Shown piece by piece: positions 6,896 through 7,723 of a stretch of 7,723 bases of DNA. Origin of the DNA: an uncultured Lachnospiraceae bacterium. Its GTDB lineage: Bacteria > Bacillota > Clostridia > Lachnospirales > Lachnospiraceae. The position numbers were made by a program, and so were the translations under genes. The notes beneath the pieces were generated by a model. That model ran no database searches and was not told the origin of the DNA. It saw only the letters and a program-made list of their open reading frames with translations. Every line of letters starts with the position of its first letter. Positions within the stretch are counted from its first letter, which is position 1. The stretch covers positions 1 through 7,723 of the forward strand of contig CAJORC010000222.1 of the NCBI GenBank assembly GCA_905236615.1, written 5' to 3'.

Positions 6896-7723
6896 TTGAA
6901 AAAAAGATTGTTGGTTCTTTTCAAATTTATGGCATTTGGTCTGATTCTGGCGTTACTGGTGATCACGGCGTCTTTCTATCTTACACCTTACTGGCTTTAT
7001 TCGAATGATCCGGATGATGCGGGTGAAAGTGCACGTTATGAGAATTTTTACGAGATGGAGAGGAACAGTCTGGACTATATTACTGTAGGAGCCAGTAATA
7101 GTTACCATGGATTGGATCCGATGCAGGTTTATGCCTATTCGGGAGTTACAGGCTTCGATCTGGGAAGCCCGGGTCAGCCTATGGTCTGCAGTTATTATTG
7201 GGTTAAGGAAGCACTGAAATATCAGAAGCCCAAGTATGTTTTTGTCGAAATTGGTAATCTCGTCAGGGAAAAATCCTCTGATGAAGGTATTTTGAAGGCA
7301 ATTCTCCCGATGAGAGCGTCAGTGCTTAAACTGGAAATGATAAGGAATACCTGCAGCGACAATGAGGATTTAATGTATTCGGCATTGTTTCCCCTTTATC
7401 AGTTTCATACAAGATGGAAGGAATTCGGAAGCAAGGATATTACGAGAGAAAACGGAGAGCCATATCTTACAAGAGGAGCGACGCTCAGGTTTGTTTCGGT
7501 CAATAATATCGAAGCTGACAGGTTCAATCTTCGTGAAGAAAGGAATGTTATAATTTCAGAGGATGGAACAGCGACAGCTGAATTAGATGAGCTTCCCTTA
7601 AATGAGAAGAATAAGTACTGGATTGAAAAAATAAGTGAACTCTGTAAGGAAAATGATATAGAATGTATACCTGTCAAATTTCCGACAAAGAACTGGAATC
7701 AGAGATGGAGTGAAGAAGCCGGA
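6896..7723 (+). CDS. Membrane-anchored SGNH/DltD-like protein, partner of the MBOAT, 3'-truncated
   Basis: The frame runs open from TTG at 6896 through the last base, giving 276 residues without a stop, so the gene continues past the window. The N-terminus is MKKR followed by a single hydrophobic segment (about 8-28) with no obvious signal peptidase site: an N-terminal anchor with the rest outside the cell. After a linker, YITVGASNSYHGLDP (61-75) is the SGNH-like block I, with Ser67 the likely nucleophile. KPKYVFVEIGNL (about 110-122) fits the next conserved strand. The last visible residues (IPVKFPTKNW) match the strand preceding the catalytic Asp/His region, which would lie just outside. 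Proteins of this type (DltD, AlgJ/AlgX-like, DUF1574-like) act with MBOAT proteins to place or remove acyl groups on surface polymers. The short spacing behind the MBOAT gene supports pairing. Activity cannot be judged without the C-terminus. Confidence 0.8.
   Translation, partial: MKKRLLVLFKFMAFGLILALLVITASFYLTPYWLYSNDPDDAGESARYENFYEMERNSLDYITVGASNSYHGLDPMQVYAYSGVTGFDLGSPGQPMVCSYYWVKEALKYQKPKYVFVEIGNLVREKSSDEGILKAILPMRASVLKLEMIRNTCSDNEDLMYSALFPLYQFHTRWKEFGSKDITRENGEPYLTRGATLRFVSVNNIEADRFNLREERNVIISEDGTATAELDELPLNEKNKYWIEKISELCKENDIECIPVKFPTKNWNQRWSEEAG

Noticed and set aside
7405..7677. 90-codon minus-strand frame near the window end
   Set aside because: It is opposite the SGNH-like gene, whose frame is open, conserved-looking and preceded by a ribosome binding site.

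Overview
The window reads as part of a surface-glycan (exopolysaccharide, capsule or cell-wall polymer) gene cluster from a low-GC Gram-positive Clostridia-type bacterium. A Lachnospiraceae relative such as Butyrivibrio is my best guess. The reasons are AT-rich sequence, strong AGGAGG-like ribosome binding sites, a consensus SigA promoter, no outer-membrane genes, and the typical mix of families. The taxonomic call is inference from style, not a database match. All seven supported genes lie on the + strand, and the first and last are cut by the window edges.

Layout: (1) 1-1176 is the 3' part of a polytopic GT39/PMT-like glycosyltransferase. (2) A perfect TTGACA-17-TATAAT promoter at 1188-1216 drives a small acyl/aminoacyl carrier protein (1275-1502). 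(3) The 212-bp gap after it holds an 80-bp near-palindrome (1510-1589) and then a Rho-independent terminator (1606-1663), so the carrier protein looks like its own transcription unit. (4) A tightly packed run follows: sugar-transfer-type ATP-grasp enzyme (ATG at 1715), radical SAM enzyme with a C-terminal twitch/SPASM-like cysteine set (2898-3770), GT-B-like polysaccharide glycosyltransferase (3779-5215), AlgI/DltB-type MBOAT O-acyltransferase (5226-6842), and a TTG-started, membrane-anchored SGNH/DltD-like protein (6896 to beyond the end).

How they may work together: carrier protein, MBOAT and SGNH-like protein correspond to DltC, DltB and DltD, the parts that move an activated acyl or aminoacyl group across the membrane and place it on an extracellular polymer. 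No DltA-like adenylating enzyme is present, so the loading enzyme must be outside the window or absent. The ATP-grasp, radical SAM and GT-B enzymes are cytosolic and would build or modify the sugar, acyl or aminoacyl group before export. The GT39-like protein would add a lipid-linked sugar outside the cell. The most interesting reading is a Dlt-like surface decoration pathway joined to radical SAM and ATP-grasp chemistry. Each part belongs to a known family, but the chemistry of this combination cannot be read from the sequence.
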